A stretch of 64,000 nucleotides of DNA. Source: an uncultured bacterium (lineage in GTDB: Bacteria; Bacillota; Clostridia; Oscillospirales; Oscillospiraceae). The position numbers and the translations under genes were made by a program. The notes beneath the pieces were generated by a model. The model did no database searches. It saw only the letters and a list, made by a program, of their open reading frames with translations, and was not told the DNA's origin. The DNA lies in contig CANRXB010000003.1 in the NCBI GenBank assembly GCA_947643715.1, forward strand, positions 19,041-83,040, read 5' to 3'. Position 1 is the stretch's first letter. Each line of letters opens with the position of its first letter. Below are positions 16,219-24,552 of this stretch, in pieces.

Positions 16219-17079
16219 TTACAGATCGCCGGACCGCCGGCGCTTGCGGTATTCCATCGGGCTCATCCCCTCCAGCCGCCGGAAGCTCTGGGAGAAGTAG
16301 CTCAGGGAGGAGAAGCCCAGGATCTGGGCGATCTGCGACAGGGAATGGTCCGTCTCCCCCAGCAGGAAGCGGCTCTCCTGGATGCGCCGGGAGATGAGGT
16401 AGCTGATGGGGGAGGTGTTGAACTCCCGCCGGAAGGAGTGGGAGAGGTAGTACTTGTTGATGTGGACCAGTCCGGCGAGCTGATCCAGGGTGAGGTTCTC
16501 TTTGAAGTGGTTGTCGATATACCGCCTGACCAGGACGCACTCCCGGCTGGACCCGGGGGTGGTGGAGGCGGCGCCGGACAGCGCGAGATCGTCCCTGCGC
16601 TCCAGGCGGAGCAGGATCACTTCCAACAGACGCTGGCAGATCTCGTCGCACCCGGTCCGGGGCTCGCGGCTCTCTTGGATGAGGATGCGCAGGCAGGCGG
16701 AGATGGCGTCCTCTGAGAACAGGTGGAGCTGGGCGTATCCGTTGGTCTCCGCGATGGTCTCCAGCCCCTCCACGCCCAGCACCACGTATTCCATGGGGCT
16801 GCCGTTCTGGCTGGTCTCGGTGTGGGGGATCCCGGCGTTCACCACCATCATGTCGTTGACGGCCACGGGGAAGCGCTCCTCCCGGATCAGGAAATCGCCA
16901 TGGCCGCCGGTGATGAAGAACATCTCTGCACAGGTGTGGGAGTGGAGCTGGGAGGTCCACTCCTGACTGTAGTGGGTATAGGACACATAGCGCAGCCGGG
17001 ACCGGCCGCGCTGCGTGTCCCCTTCGGGGACACGATCGGTCTCTGGCAGGATATATTGGTGGGAGCTCACGGGACTCAT
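16219..17079 (-). CDS. AraC family transcriptional regulator
   Basis: This 286-residue regulator has an N-terminal cupin-like sugar-sensing domain (HSHTCAEMFFITGG near residue 40) and a C-terminal AraC double helix-turn-helix (about 185-285) with LTLDQLAGLVHINKYYLSHSF and the conserved IAQILGFSSLSYFSQSFRR. It probably controls the flanking galE-nahK and transporter-GH112 transcripts in response to the imported disaccharide or a product. Start choice is uncertain: GGAG abuts the ATG at 17079, whereas a GTG at 17070 has the same GGAG at a spacing of 9 bases. It has its own promoter. Confidence 0.87.
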   Translation of the reverse strand: MSPVSSHQYILPETDRVPEGDTQRGRSRLRYVSYTHYSQEWTSQLHSHTCAEMFFITGGHGDFLIREERFPVAVNDMMVVNAGIPHTETSQNGSPMEYVVLGVEGLETIAETNGYAQLHLFSEDAISACLRILIQESREPRTGCDEICQRLLEVILLRLERRDDLALSGAASTTPGSSRECVLVRRYIDNHFKENLTLDQLAGLVHINKYYLSHSFRREFNTSPISYLISRRIQESRFLLGETDHSLSQIAQILGFSSLSYFSQSFRRLEGMSPMEYRKRRRSGDL

Positions 17080-17132
17080 CTCCAGTCCGGCGCAAGATTG
17101 CGCAAAATGCGGTCTGCGCCTGGTTGGAGCAT

Positions 17133-17161
17133 ATTATAACTGCTTTTCTCCTTTTGTGCAA
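17133..17161 (-). promoter_or_regulatory. Promoter of the AraC-type regulator
   Basis: Minus-strand TTGCAC, 17-base spacer, perfect TATAAT. Confidence 0.68.
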
Positions 17162-17432
17162 CTCTGTATAAAAAATTTTGTCACAGGCGGAGCGAGACGG
17201 ATATATTGTTCGTCTTCGGACGCGGGCCTTCCACAGAATTATCGATTTCGCCGAAAATAGCCAAGAGCAGCGTTTCCGTATGCGTCAAATTGTAAAAAAC
17301 GCAATATATATAAAAACTGGAGCAACAATCGGATTGCAGTTCTTTCCAGAAACCATTACCCTATGTAGTGTAAGGCGCGGGGCGTCCGCCCCGCCAACAT
17401 CCGATACATAATTGGAACGGAGGAAATGTCAA
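17162..17432 (+). promoter_or_regulatory. Control region and leader of the GH112 transporter operon
   Basis: This 271-bp segment is much more AT-rich than its surroundings, including the run around 17295-17325. A weak promoter, TTGCAG-17-TACCCT, can be read at about 17335-17363, consistent with activator dependence. A 7-bp GC hairpin (GCGGGGC/GCCCCGC, 17377-17394) lies in the leader 38 bases before the start codon. I could not identify the AraC binding sites. Confidence 0.4.
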
Positions 17433-18746
17433 ATGAAAAAGATCCTGAGTGTGCTCTTGGCCGCCGTCATGGTCCTGACCATGCTGGCCGGCTGCAGCAG
17501 CAAGCCGGAACCCACACCCGACAGCGATCCCAGCAACACTCCTGCGAACAGCACTACCCCCAGCAACAGCTCCGAGCCCACCCCCGGGGGCAAGCAGTAT
17601 GACGGCGTGACCCTGACCATGTGGTCCATGTGGTCCACCGGCGAGCCCCAGGCCAACGTCATCACCGAGGCCGCCAAGGCGTTCGAGGAGAAGACCGGCG
17701 CCAAGGTCAACATCGAGTTCAAGGGCCGCGACGTCAACAAGGTGCTGGCCGCTTCCCTGGAGGCCGGCGAGAAGTTCGACATCTTCGAGGACGACTATAA
17801 GCGCATCGGCACCGTGTATCAGGACTTCACCTATGACCTGACCGACATGGCCAAGGCCGTCAACTACGACAGCTTCAGCTACAAGTGCTTCACCGACCAG
17901 TCCATCGCTTGGGCCGGCTACCTGAACGCCATCACCGAGCAGCCCAACGTGGGCGGCATCTTCTATGACAAGGACGCTTTCTCCAAGGCCGGCGTCACTG
18001 CCGAGCCCAAGACCTGGGCCGAGTTCCTGGATGCCTGCCAGAAGCTGAAGGACGCCGGCATCGGCCCCTTGGCTCAGGACAGCGCCTATGCTGACTTCGC
18101 GTTCTATCACACCCTGGTCCGTTACCTGGGCGAGGACAAGATCGCCGAGCTGGATCAGAACGGCGGTTGGAGCGGCACCGCTGCCGAGCAGGCCGCTCAG
18201 GACATCATCGACCTGCGCAACAAGGGCTTCCTGGCCGACGGCGCTCCCGACGAGTACCCCTCCAGCCAGAACAAGATCGGCTTCGGTCAGGCGGCCATGG
18301 TCATCTGCGCCGACTACGTCACCGCTGAGGTCAACGGCACCACCGGCACTCAGGTGAACTGGGGCCTGTTCAACTATCCCGCCGTGGACGGCGGCGTGGA
18401 CAACGGCGCGGCCTACATGGGCGCCAACTCCCTGGCCATCACCAAGTACAGCGAGAACGCTCAGGCCGCTTTCGACTTCATCATCTTCCTGACCACCGGT
18501 GAGATGGGCCAGAAGCTGGCGGACGAGGCCCACCAGATCCCCGCCGACAGCCGCAACACCGCTCCCGCTGACCTGACCGGCACCATCGAGACCCTGCAGG
18601 CCGCCCAGTCTCCCATGACCTGGTGTGCCAGCCTGTCCGTCAACGCCGACCTGAAGGACTCCATCAAGTCCCTGTGCGTGGAGCTGTTCGAAGGCAAGTA
18701 CGCCACCGGCGCTGACTTCTGCGCCGCTCTGGACGCTCTGTATTGA
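17433..18746 (+). CDS. Sugar ABC transporter substrate-binding lipoprotein
   Basis: This 437-residue family 1 (MalE-like) solute-binding protein begins with a lipoprotein signal, MKKILSVLLAAVMVLTMLAG, followed by Cys21, then a Ser/Thr/Pro-rich linker to about residue 55 and the binding domain. The motif KTWAEFLDACQKLKDAGI near residue 195 is typical. It captures a di- or oligosaccharide outside the membrane. The gene context with GH112 and NahK suggests lacto-N-biose, galacto-N-biose or a related mucin or milk glycan fragment. GGAGG lies 9 bases before the ATG. Codon use is strongly biased to C-ending codons, suggesting high expression. Confidence 0.92.
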   Translation: MKKILSVLLAAVMVLTMLAGCSSKPEPTPDSDPSNTPANSTTPSNSSEPTPGGKQYDGVTLTMWSMWSTGEPQANVITEAAKAFEEKTGAKVNIEFKGRDVNKVLAASLEAGEKFDIFEDDYKRIGTVYQDFTYDLTDMAKAVNYDSFSYKCFTDQSIAWAGYLNAITEQPNVGGIFYDKDAFSKAGVTAEPKTWAEFLDACQKLKDAGIGPLAQDSAYADFAFYHTLVRYLGEDKIAELDQNGGWSGTAAEQAAQDIIDLRNKGFLADGAPDEYPSSQNKIGFGQAAMVICADYVTAEVNGTTGTQVNWGLFNYPAVDGGVDNGAAYMGANSLAITKYSENAQAAFDFIIFLTTGEMGQKLADEAHQIPADSRNTAPADLTGTIETLQAAQSPMTWCASLSVNADLKDSIKSLCVELFEGKYATGADFCAALDALY

Positions 18747-18778
18747 TCCTAGCCCGATAGACTCGAACCGTCGCGCTG

Positions 18779-18812
18779 GCAGGCGGCGCCCCCTCGGCGC
18801 CGCCTGCTTTTT
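18779..18812 (+). terminator. Intra-operon terminator/attenuator after the binding-protein gene
   Basis: A perfect 12-bp stem (GCAGGCGGCGCC / GGCGCCGCCTGC) is followed by TTTTT, between the binding-protein and permease genes. Partial read-through would give more binding protein than permease. Confidence 0.85.
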
Positions 18813-18840
18813 ATACCCAGCTTAGGAAGGAGAGAGCGAT

Positions 18841-19734
18841 ATGAGAAAAAACAAAGCCATGATCTTCTGGTTCTGTCTGCCCGCCCTTTTGTCCTTGGTG
18901 ATCATGTTCGTCTATCCTGTGACCCGTACGGTGATCATGAGCTTCTTCCAGGTGGAGAGCGTCACCGCCACCACGGCGGACTGGAGCTTCTACGGCTTGG
19001 GCAACTATACCAAGATCTTCGGCAGCGCGAGCTTCATGACTTCCATGCGCAACATGCTGCTGATCTGGATCGTGGGCGGCGTCATCACCCTGGCCCTGGC
19101 CATGCTGATGGCGGTGGTCGTCACCAGCGGCATCCGGGGAAAGAAGTTCTTCCGGGCGGCCATCTATATGCCCAACATCATCAGCGCCGTGGCCCTGGCC
19201 ACCATGTGGATCCAGTACATATTCAACTATGACTACGGTCTGCTCAACGAGATCGTCCAGTTGTTCGGCGGGGACAAGGTCAAGTGGCTGGGCACCGACC
19301 TGAAGTTCTGGGCCATGACGGGCTCGTTCATCTTCGGCAGCGTGGGCTACTATATGCTCATCTACATCAGCGGCATCGAGGGCATCCCCCAGGACCTGTA
19401 TGAAGCCGCCACCATCGACGGCGCGGGCAAGGGCCGGCAGTTCTTCGATATCACCCTGCCTCTGCTCAAGGGCGTCATCAAGACTTCCATCACCTTCTGG
19501 AGCATCAACACCACCACCTTCTTCCTGTGGACCAAGATGTTCTCGCCCATCGACACCGAGTCGTCCACCATCGTGCCGGTCATATACCTATACGACATGG
19601 TGTTCGGCGGGAAGGGCATCACCACCCGGGACGCGGGCGCCGGCGCGGCCGTGGGCGTGGTGCTGACGCTGATCATCATCGCGGTCTATCTGGTCACCGA
19701 GCAGCTCTTCAAGGGCAGCGATCTGGAATACTGA
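18841..19734 (+). CDS. Sugar ABC transporter permease (MalF-like)
   Basis: This 297-residue membrane protein has six predicted transmembrane segments. The MalF-type EAA loop EAATIDGAGKGRQFFDITLP near residue 190 is the docking site for the transporter ATPase. It pairs with the next permease to form the channel for the disaccharide delivered by the upstream lipoprotein. AAGGAG is about 8 bases before the ATG. No ATPase gene occurs here, so a shared MsmK/MsiK-type ATPase elsewhere is likely, as is common for carbohydrate CUT1 systems in Gram-positives. Confidence 0.92.
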   Translation: MRKNKAMIFWFCLPALLSLVIMFVYPVTRTVIMSFFQVESVTATTADWSFYGLGNYTKIFGSASFMTSMRNMLLIWIVGGVITLALAMLMAVVVTSGIRGKKFFRAAIYMPNIISAVALATMWIQYIFNYDYGLLNEIVQLFGGDKVKWLGTDLKFWAMTGSFIFGSVGYYMLIYISGIEGIPQDLYEAATIDGAGKGRQFFDITLPLLKGVIKTSITFWSINTTTFFLWTKMFSPIDTESSTIVPVIYLYDMVFGGKGITTRDAGAGAAVGVVLTLIIIAVYLVTEQLFKGSDLEY

Positions 19735-19750
19735 GGAAGGAGGGAGCGAC

Positions 19751-20596
19751 ATGAAAAAGATCAATTGGAAGAAAGAGGCCCGGCTCCTGCCCGGCTATCT
19801 GATCATGTTCATCTGGGTCCTGTTCACCGCGGTGATGCTGTTCTGGATCCTTGGGGCCAGCCTGTCCACCTCTCGGGAGATCTTCTCCGGCAATATCTTC
19901 AAGTTCGAGACCGGCTTCCACTGGGAGAACTACGCCACCGCCTGGAACGTGCAGAACGTGTCCGTGTTCTTCGCCAACTCCCTGCTCTATTCCGTCATCT
20001 CCTGTGTGGGCGTGCTGGCCATCGCCGCCCCCGCCGCCTACGTGCTGTCCCGCTGGCAGTTCACCGGCGGCAAGACCCTGCGCATCGGTCTGGTCATCGC
20101 CATGAGCGTGCCCGTCATCATGGTCATCATGCCCATCTACTCCCTGTCCGTGCAGTGGGGCATCAAGGGCCGGGTGCTGCTGGTCATCCTGTACATCATG
20201 CTGCGGGTGCCCTATACCACCATCTATCTGCTGGACTTCTTCTCTACCCTGTCCCGTACCTATGAGGAGGCCGCCTATCTGGACGGGTGCAGCGGGCCCA
20301 ACACCTTCCTGCGCATCATGCTCCCCCTGGTGCAGCCCGCCATCATCACCGTGACCATCTTCAACTTCATGTCCGTGTGGAACGAGTTCTTCATGGCTTT
20401 GATCTTCACCTCCAGTGAGTCCATGGCTCCTGTAGGCGTGGGCCTGCTGAACATCATCAACTCCATGAAGTATACCGGCAACTACGGCGGTATGTTCGCG
20501 GCGGTGATCATCGTTTTCCTGCCCACTTTCCTGCTCTACATCTTCATGTCCGAGAAGATCATCGCCGGTGTCACGGGCGGCGGCGTGAAGGGATGA
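19751..20596 (+). CDS. Sugar ABC transporter permease (MalG-like)
   Basis: This 281-residue partner permease starts 17 bp after the first one, with GGAGGG upstream. It has six predicted membrane helices and the EAA loop EEAAYLDGCSGPNTFLRIML near residue 175. It belongs to the CUT1 carbohydrate uptake family. It is co-transcribed with the binding protein, the first permease and the GH112 enzyme, so substrate is inferred from context. Confidence 0.92.
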   Translation: MKKINWKKEARLLPGYLIMFIWVLFTAVMLFWILGASLSTSREIFSGNIFKFETGFHWENYATAWNVQNVSVFFANSLLYSVISCVGVLAIAAPAAYVLSRWQFTGGKTLRIGLVIAMSVPVIMVIMPIYSLSVQWGIKGRVLLVILYIMLRVPYTTIYLLDFFSTLSRTYEEAAYLDGCSGPNTFLRIMLPLVQPAIITVTIFNFMSVWNEFFMALIFTSSESMAPVGVGLLNIINSMKYTGNYGGMFAAVIIVFLPTFLLYIFMSEKIIAGVTGGGVKG

Positions 20597-20615
20597 TCCC
20601 TGTTTGGAGGAACCT

Positions 20616-22784
20616 ATGAACCAAGAACACAGATTCGGCCGCGTCACCATCCCCACCGATGTGGACGTCGTGCCTGAGACCTTAGAACTGCTCGAGCGGT
20701 GGGGCGCGGACGCGATCCGCGACTGCGACGGCACCGATTACCCGGAGGCGCTCAAAAGCGTGGACGCCAAGGTCTATTCCACTTACTACACCACCCGGAA
20801 GGACAACGCCTGGGCGAAGGCCAATCCGGACGAGGTGCAGCAGTGCTACATCATGACCGGCTTCCACACCGCAGCGGGAGGCCCGCTGTCCATCCCGCTG
20901 ATGCAGGGGATCAGCCCTGAACTGCTGCAAGTGAACGTCAGGGACGATATCCAGCGCTGGTGGGAGGTGATGGACCGCACCACAGGCCAGCCCCTGGCTC
21001 CCGCCGCTTGGCGGTACGACGGGGGGACGGGGTGCGTGGTCATCGAGGAGCCGGAGAGCTTCCATGACTACACGGTCAGCTTCCTGGCCTACCTCATCTG
21101 GGACCCGGTGCATATGTACAACGCCGTCACCAACGGCTGGACCGATTTCGAGCACCAGATCACCTTCGATGTGCGCCAGCCCAAGACCCGCGTGTTCACC
21201 ATGCAGCGTCTGCGGAAGTTCATCGAGGACCATCCCTATGTGGACGTGATCCGGTACACCACCTTCTTCCATCAGTTCACGCTCATCTTCGACGAGCTGA
21301 AACGGGAAAAGTATGTGGATTGGTACGGCTATTCCGCCTCCGTCTCGCCCTATATCCTGGAACAGTTCGAGAAAGAGGTCGGCTACAAGTTCCGGCCCGA
21401 GTTCATCATCGATCAGGGCTATTACAACAACCAGTACCGTGCGCCGTCCAAGGAGTTCAAGGACTTCATGGCGTTCCAGCGCCGTGAGGTGGCCGCCCTC
21501 GCAAAAGAGATGGTGGACATCACCCACGAGCTGGGCAAGGAAGCCATGATGTTCCTGGGCGATCACTGGATCGGGACCGAGCCTTACCTGGACGAGTTCC
21601 GTTCCATCGGCCTGGACGCGGTGGTGGGCAGCGTGGGCAACGGATCCACCCTGCGCCTGCTGTCCGACATCCGGGGAGTGCGGTACATCGAGGGCCGTTT
21701 CCTGCCCTACTTCTTCCCGGACACCTTCCACGAGGGGGGCGACCCGGTGCGGGAGGCCAAGGAGAACTGGGTCACCGCCCGCCGGGCCATCCTGCGCAGC
21801 CCCATCGACCGCATCGGCTACGGCGGTTATCTCAAGCTGGCCTGCCAGTTCCCCGATTTCCTGGACTATGTGGAGTCTGTCTGCAACGAGTTCCGCGAGC
21901 TGTATGAGAACATCAAGGGGACCACGCCTTATTGCGTCAAGACGGTGGCGGTGCTCAACTGTTGGGGCCGGGCCCGGTCCTGGGGGTGCCATATGGTGCA
22001 CCATGCCCTTTACCACAAGCAGAACTACTCCTATTCCGGCGTGATCGAGGCCCTGTCCGGCGCGCCCTTCGACGTGCGCTTCCTCAGCTTCGACGATCTG
22101 AAAGCCGACCCGGGCGTCCTGGACGGTGTGGACGTGGTGCTGAACATCGGCGGCGGGGACACCGCGCATACCGGCGGCGCGGTCTGGGAGGACCCGGAGG
22201 TGTCCGCTGCGCTGAAGCGCTTCGTGTGGAACGGCGGCGGACTCATCGGCGTGGGCGAGCCTTCCGGCCACCAGTATCAGGGACGGTATCTCCAGCTCTC
22301 CGGCGTGCTGGGAGTGGAGAAGGAGACCGGCTTCACGCTGGGCTTCGACAAGTACAACTGGGAAGAGCAGCCGGGCCACTTCATCCTGGCCGACTGCCCC
22401 GGCCCGGTGGACTTTGGCGAGGGCACCCGGGGGATCTATGCGCTGGAGCGCGCCCAGGTGCTGGTACAGCGGGAGCGGGAGGTGCAGCTTGCCGTGAACG
22501 AGTACGGCGAGGGCCGTTCGGTCTATCTGTCCGGCCTGCCCTACAGCTTCGAGAACAGCCGCCTGCTCTATCGGGCCATCCTGTGGTCCGCGCATGGAGA
22601 AGAGGAGCTGTGCAAATGGTTCTCTTCCAATGCCAATGTGGAGGTCCACGCGTTCGTCCAGAACGGCAAGTTCTGCGTGGTGAACAACACCTATGAACCT
22701 CAGTCCACCACGGTCTGGAAGGACGGCGGGGAGAGCTTCCCGCTGGAGCTGGCCGCGAACGAGATCAAGTGGTTCGAGATCTGA
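20616..22784 (+). CDS. 1,3-beta-galactosyl-N-acetylhexosamine phosphorylase (GH112)
   Basis: This 722-residue cytoplasmic enzyme cleaves galacto-N-biose and lacto-N-biose with phosphate to galactose 1-phosphate and GalNAc or GlcNAc. It matches bifidobacterial LnpA throughout as I remember it: WGADAIRDCDGT near residue 30, YTVSFLAYLIWDP near 155, FLGDHWIGTEPY near 312 containing the presumed general-acid Asp, and EGRFLPYFFPDTF near 365. The ATG at 20616 has GGAGG 5 bases upstream and follows the permease by 19 bp. It is the key enzyme of the locus. Preference between the two disaccharides, or for beta-1,4-galactosylrhamnose as in some clostridial GH112 enzymes, cannot be read from sequence alone. 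Confidence 0.9.
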   Translation: MNQEHRFGRVTIPTDVDVVPETLELLERWGADAIRDCDGTDYPEALKSVDAKVYSTYYTTRKDNAWAKANPDEVQQCYIMTGFHTAAGGPLSIPLMQGISPELLQVNVRDDIQRWWEVMDRTTGQPLAPAAWRYDGGTGCVVIEEPESFHDYTVSFLAYLIWDPVHMYNAVTNGWTDFEHQITFDVRQPKTRVFTMQRLRKFIEDHPYVDVIRYTTFFHQFTLIFDELKREKYVDWYGYSASVSPYILEQFEKEVGYKFRPEFIIDQGYYNNQYRAPSKEFKDFMAFQRREVAALAKEMVDITHELGKEAMMFLGDHWIGTEPYLDEFRSIGLDAVVGSVGNGSTLRLLSDIRGVRYIEGRFLPYFFPDTFHEGGDPVREAKENWVTARRAILRSPIDRIGYGGYLKLACQFPDFLDYVESVCNEFRELYENIKGTTPYCVKTVAVLNCWGRARSWGCHMVHHALYHKQNYSYSGVIEALSGAPFDVRFLSFDDLKADPGVLDGVDVVLNIGGGDTAHTGGAVWEDPEVSAALKRFVWNGGGLIGVGEPSGHQYQGRYLQLSGVLGVEKETGFTLGFDKYNWEEQPGHFILADCPGPVDFGEGTRGIYALERAQVLVQREREVQLAVNEYGEGRSVYLSGLPYSFENSRLLYRAILWSAHGEEELCKWFSSNANVEVHAFVQNGKFCVVNNTYEPQSTTVWKDGGESFPLELAANEIKWFEI

Positions 22785-22791
22785 TGAGATA

Positions 22792-22825
22792 AAAAGCAAG
22801 GCGGCCTCGAGGCCGCCTTGCTTTT
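22792..22825. terminator. Bidirectional terminator of the GH112 operon and the AI-2E gene
   Basis: A perfect palindrome, AAAAGCAAGGCGGCC paired with GGCCGCCTTGCTTTT around TCGA, sits between convergent genes with T4 on both strands. Confidence 0.9.
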
Positions 22826-22841
22826 CCTATATCCCAGCTCG

Positions 22842-24017
22842 TCATTGGAGCACATCGGTTTTCCCATGCTTGCGCAGGCCGGCCACGATCCATCTCCGGG
22901 CCAGGTCGTAGATGACTGCGAACACCGGCACCCCGGCCAGGATCCCCACGAAGCCGAACAGCCCCTGGAACAGCGTGATGGCGAACAGCACCCAGAAGCC
23001 CGTCAGCCCCACGCTGCCCGCCAGCAGCTTCGGCCCCAGGACGTTCCCGTCGAACTGCTGCAAGATGATGATGAAGATCAGGAAGATGAGGCAGTTCCTG
23101 GGGCTGGAGATGAGGATGAGCAGGGCCGCGGGGACCGCTCCGATGAATGGCCCGAAGTATGGGATCACGTTGGTCACGCCGATGATCACGCTGATGAGCA
23201 CTGCGTTCTGGAAGCCTGCCACCACGGTCATGACCATACAGAATATGTAGCAGATCAGCCCAACGATGGCGCTGTCCAGGATCTTCCCGCCGAAAAAGCC
23301 CACGAAGGTCCGGTCGATGAAGAAGAACTCCTTCAGCAATGCCTCCGCCCGCTCCGGCTTGAACGCGGCGTATATCAACGCCTTGCCATGCTTGGCGAAG
23401 GTCTTTCGGCCCAGCAGGAGATAGATGCAGATGATGATCCCCAGCACGATGTTCTTCACCACGGTGAGCACCGAACTCACGGTGGTGACCACCCCGTCCA
23501 TCATCCCCTGCATGGTGGGCAGGAGGTCGGTGGTCGCCCAATCATAGAGCCAGCTCTCCATGCTGGCGAAAGCGTTGTCCACGTAGTTTTGCAGCACCTC
23601 GTTCCCCTCCAGGTGGTCGATCACCCACTGGGCCATCTGCTCGGCTTTCGGCGGGACGGCCACCGCCAAAGCGATGGTGCTCTCGATCATCTCGGGGATC
23701 ACCATGCTGAGCAGCAGATAGAGCACCAGCACGCTGATGACCAGGACGGCCACCACACTGAGCACATTGGCCCGCTTCACGTATTTGTCCGGCAGGACCG
23801 CCCGGATCTTCTCCTCCAAGAAGTTGCAGGGCGTCTTGAGCAGGTAGGCCATCACACCGCCATAGATGAAGGGCGTCAGCACATCCAGGAGCCAATGGAA
23901 GCTCTGGCGGAGCTGGTCCAGGCGCTGGATGCAGAAAAACAGCAGGATGGCCAGCGCCAGGGAGAGAAACCCCGTCAGGGATCGAAAAAAGACCTTCTTC
24001 AAAAATTCTTTGTTCAC
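22842..24017 (-). CDS. AI-2E family transporter (DUF20)
   Basis: This 391-residue membrane protein has about eight hydrophobic segments and the conserved GVTNVIPYFGPFIGAVPAA motif near residue 285, followed by DGNVLGPKLLAGSVGL. Family members include the E. coli autoinducer-2 exporter TqsA, PerM, and sodium- or sporulation-linked proteins, so the substrate is not predicted. Translation probably starts at GTG 24017. GGAGG is only 4 bases upstream, because the nearby ATG is out of frame and stops at once. It has its own promoter and is monocistronic. Confidence 0.87.
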   Translation of the reverse strand: MNKEFLKKVFFRSLTGFLSLALAILLFFCIQRLDQLRQSFHWLLDVLTPFIYGGVMAYLLKTPCNFLEEKIRAVLPDKYVKRANVLSVVAVLVISVLVLYLLLSMVIPEMIESTIALAVAVPPKAEQMAQWVIDHLEGNEVLQNYVDNAFASMESWLYDWATTDLLPTMQGMMDGVVTTVSSVLTVVKNIVLGIIICIYLLLGRKTFAKHGKALIYAAFKPERAEALLKEFFFIDRTFVGFFGGKILDSAIVGLICYIFCMVMTVVAGFQNAVLISVIIGVTNVIPYFGPFIGAVPAALLILISSPRNCLIFLIFIIILQQFDGNVLGPKLLAGSVGLTGFWVLFAITLFQGLFGFVGILAGVPVFAVIYDLARRWIVAGLRKHGKTDVLQ

Positions 24018-24051
24018 ATGCCTCCGCCCTTTCCCGTTCGACTATAGGTAC

Positions 24052-24080
24052 ATCTTACCTGAAAGGGAGCGTCCTTTCAA
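24052..24080 (-). promoter_or_regulatory. Promoter of the AI-2E family gene
   Basis: Minus-strand TTGAAA, 17-base spacer, TAAGAT, 35 bases before the GTG start. Confidence 0.75.
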
Positions 24081-24145
24081 GAGGGAACATGGGATCTTAA
24101 AAAAGTCGTCGATATTTCTTATGGAAGTCTCAAAGGACGCACGGA

Positions 24146-24220
24146 CGGTCCGAACGGCGCGCCTCTTCCGGCAGACGCAAGAGCGTCCGCCCTCACCTGA
24201 GGGGAGGCGCGTTCGGACCG
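24146..24220. ncRNA. Possible structured RNA or mobile hairpin element, unknown family
   Basis: A 10-bp perfect stem (CGGTCCGAAC 24146-24155 / GTTCGGACCG 24211-24220) extends, across a 3-base bulge, into 7 more pairs (GCGCCTC 24159-24165 / GAGGCGC 24204-24210). It encloses two smaller hairpins, GGCAGACGC-AAGA-GCGTCCGCC and CCTCA/TGAGG. The result is a compact three-way junction of 75 bases. It lies between the rpmF 3' end and the AI-2E promoter. The orientation is unknown. Confidence 0.35.
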
Positions 24221-24243
24221 ATCGGTGGGAGGGAACGACGATA

Positions 24244-24315
24244 AGGACCGGCACAGCTCGACGCTGCGCCGGTCCTCACGTACAGGCTCTTTCATGCTGC
24301 CGCCTCGGCGGCAGC
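24244..24315 (-). terminator. Two hairpins downstream of rpmF
   Basis: GCTGCCGCC/GGCGGCAGC (24296-24315) and a 14-bp stem with one mismatch (AGGACCGGC..., 24244-24276) follow rpmF. Neither has a clear T-tract, but together they probably end the yceD-rpmF transcript. Confidence 0.5.
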
Positions 24316-24328
24316 AGCTTTGCGTTCA

Positions 24329-24511
24329 TCACTTCTCGGCAGGTGCGACCTCACGGCCATTGTAGGTCATGCAGTTCTTGCAGACACGATGGGGCAGGGT
24401 GACGGTACCGCACTTGGGGCAAGTGTTGATACCAGGGGTCTCCAGCTTCCAAACGGAGCTACGGCGCTTGTTCCTGCGCTGCTTGGATACTTTGCTTTTT
24501 GGGACGGCCAT
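24329..24511 (-). CDS. rpmF: 50S ribosomal protein L32
   Basis: This 60-residue large-subunit protein starts [19 protein letters not shown], with a basic N-terminus and a zinc ribbon made by CPKCG near residue 31 and CKNC near 44. It is the zinc-binding (C+) form. AAGGAGG lies 7 bases before the ATG. It follows the YceD-like gene by 41 bp in the classical yceD-rpmF operon. Confidence 0.97.
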   Translation of the reverse strand: MAVPKSKVSKQRRNKRRSSVWKLETPGINTCPKCGTVTLPHRVCKNCMTYNGREVAPAEK

Positions 24512-24552
24512 TTTGACACCTCCTTATTGGTCAATGTCCGCAGACATACGGC

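Noticed and set aside
22792..22825. Perfect palindrome as a recombination or attachment site
   Set aside because: It has T-runs on both sides and lies between two convergent genes, which is fully explained by a bidirectional terminator.
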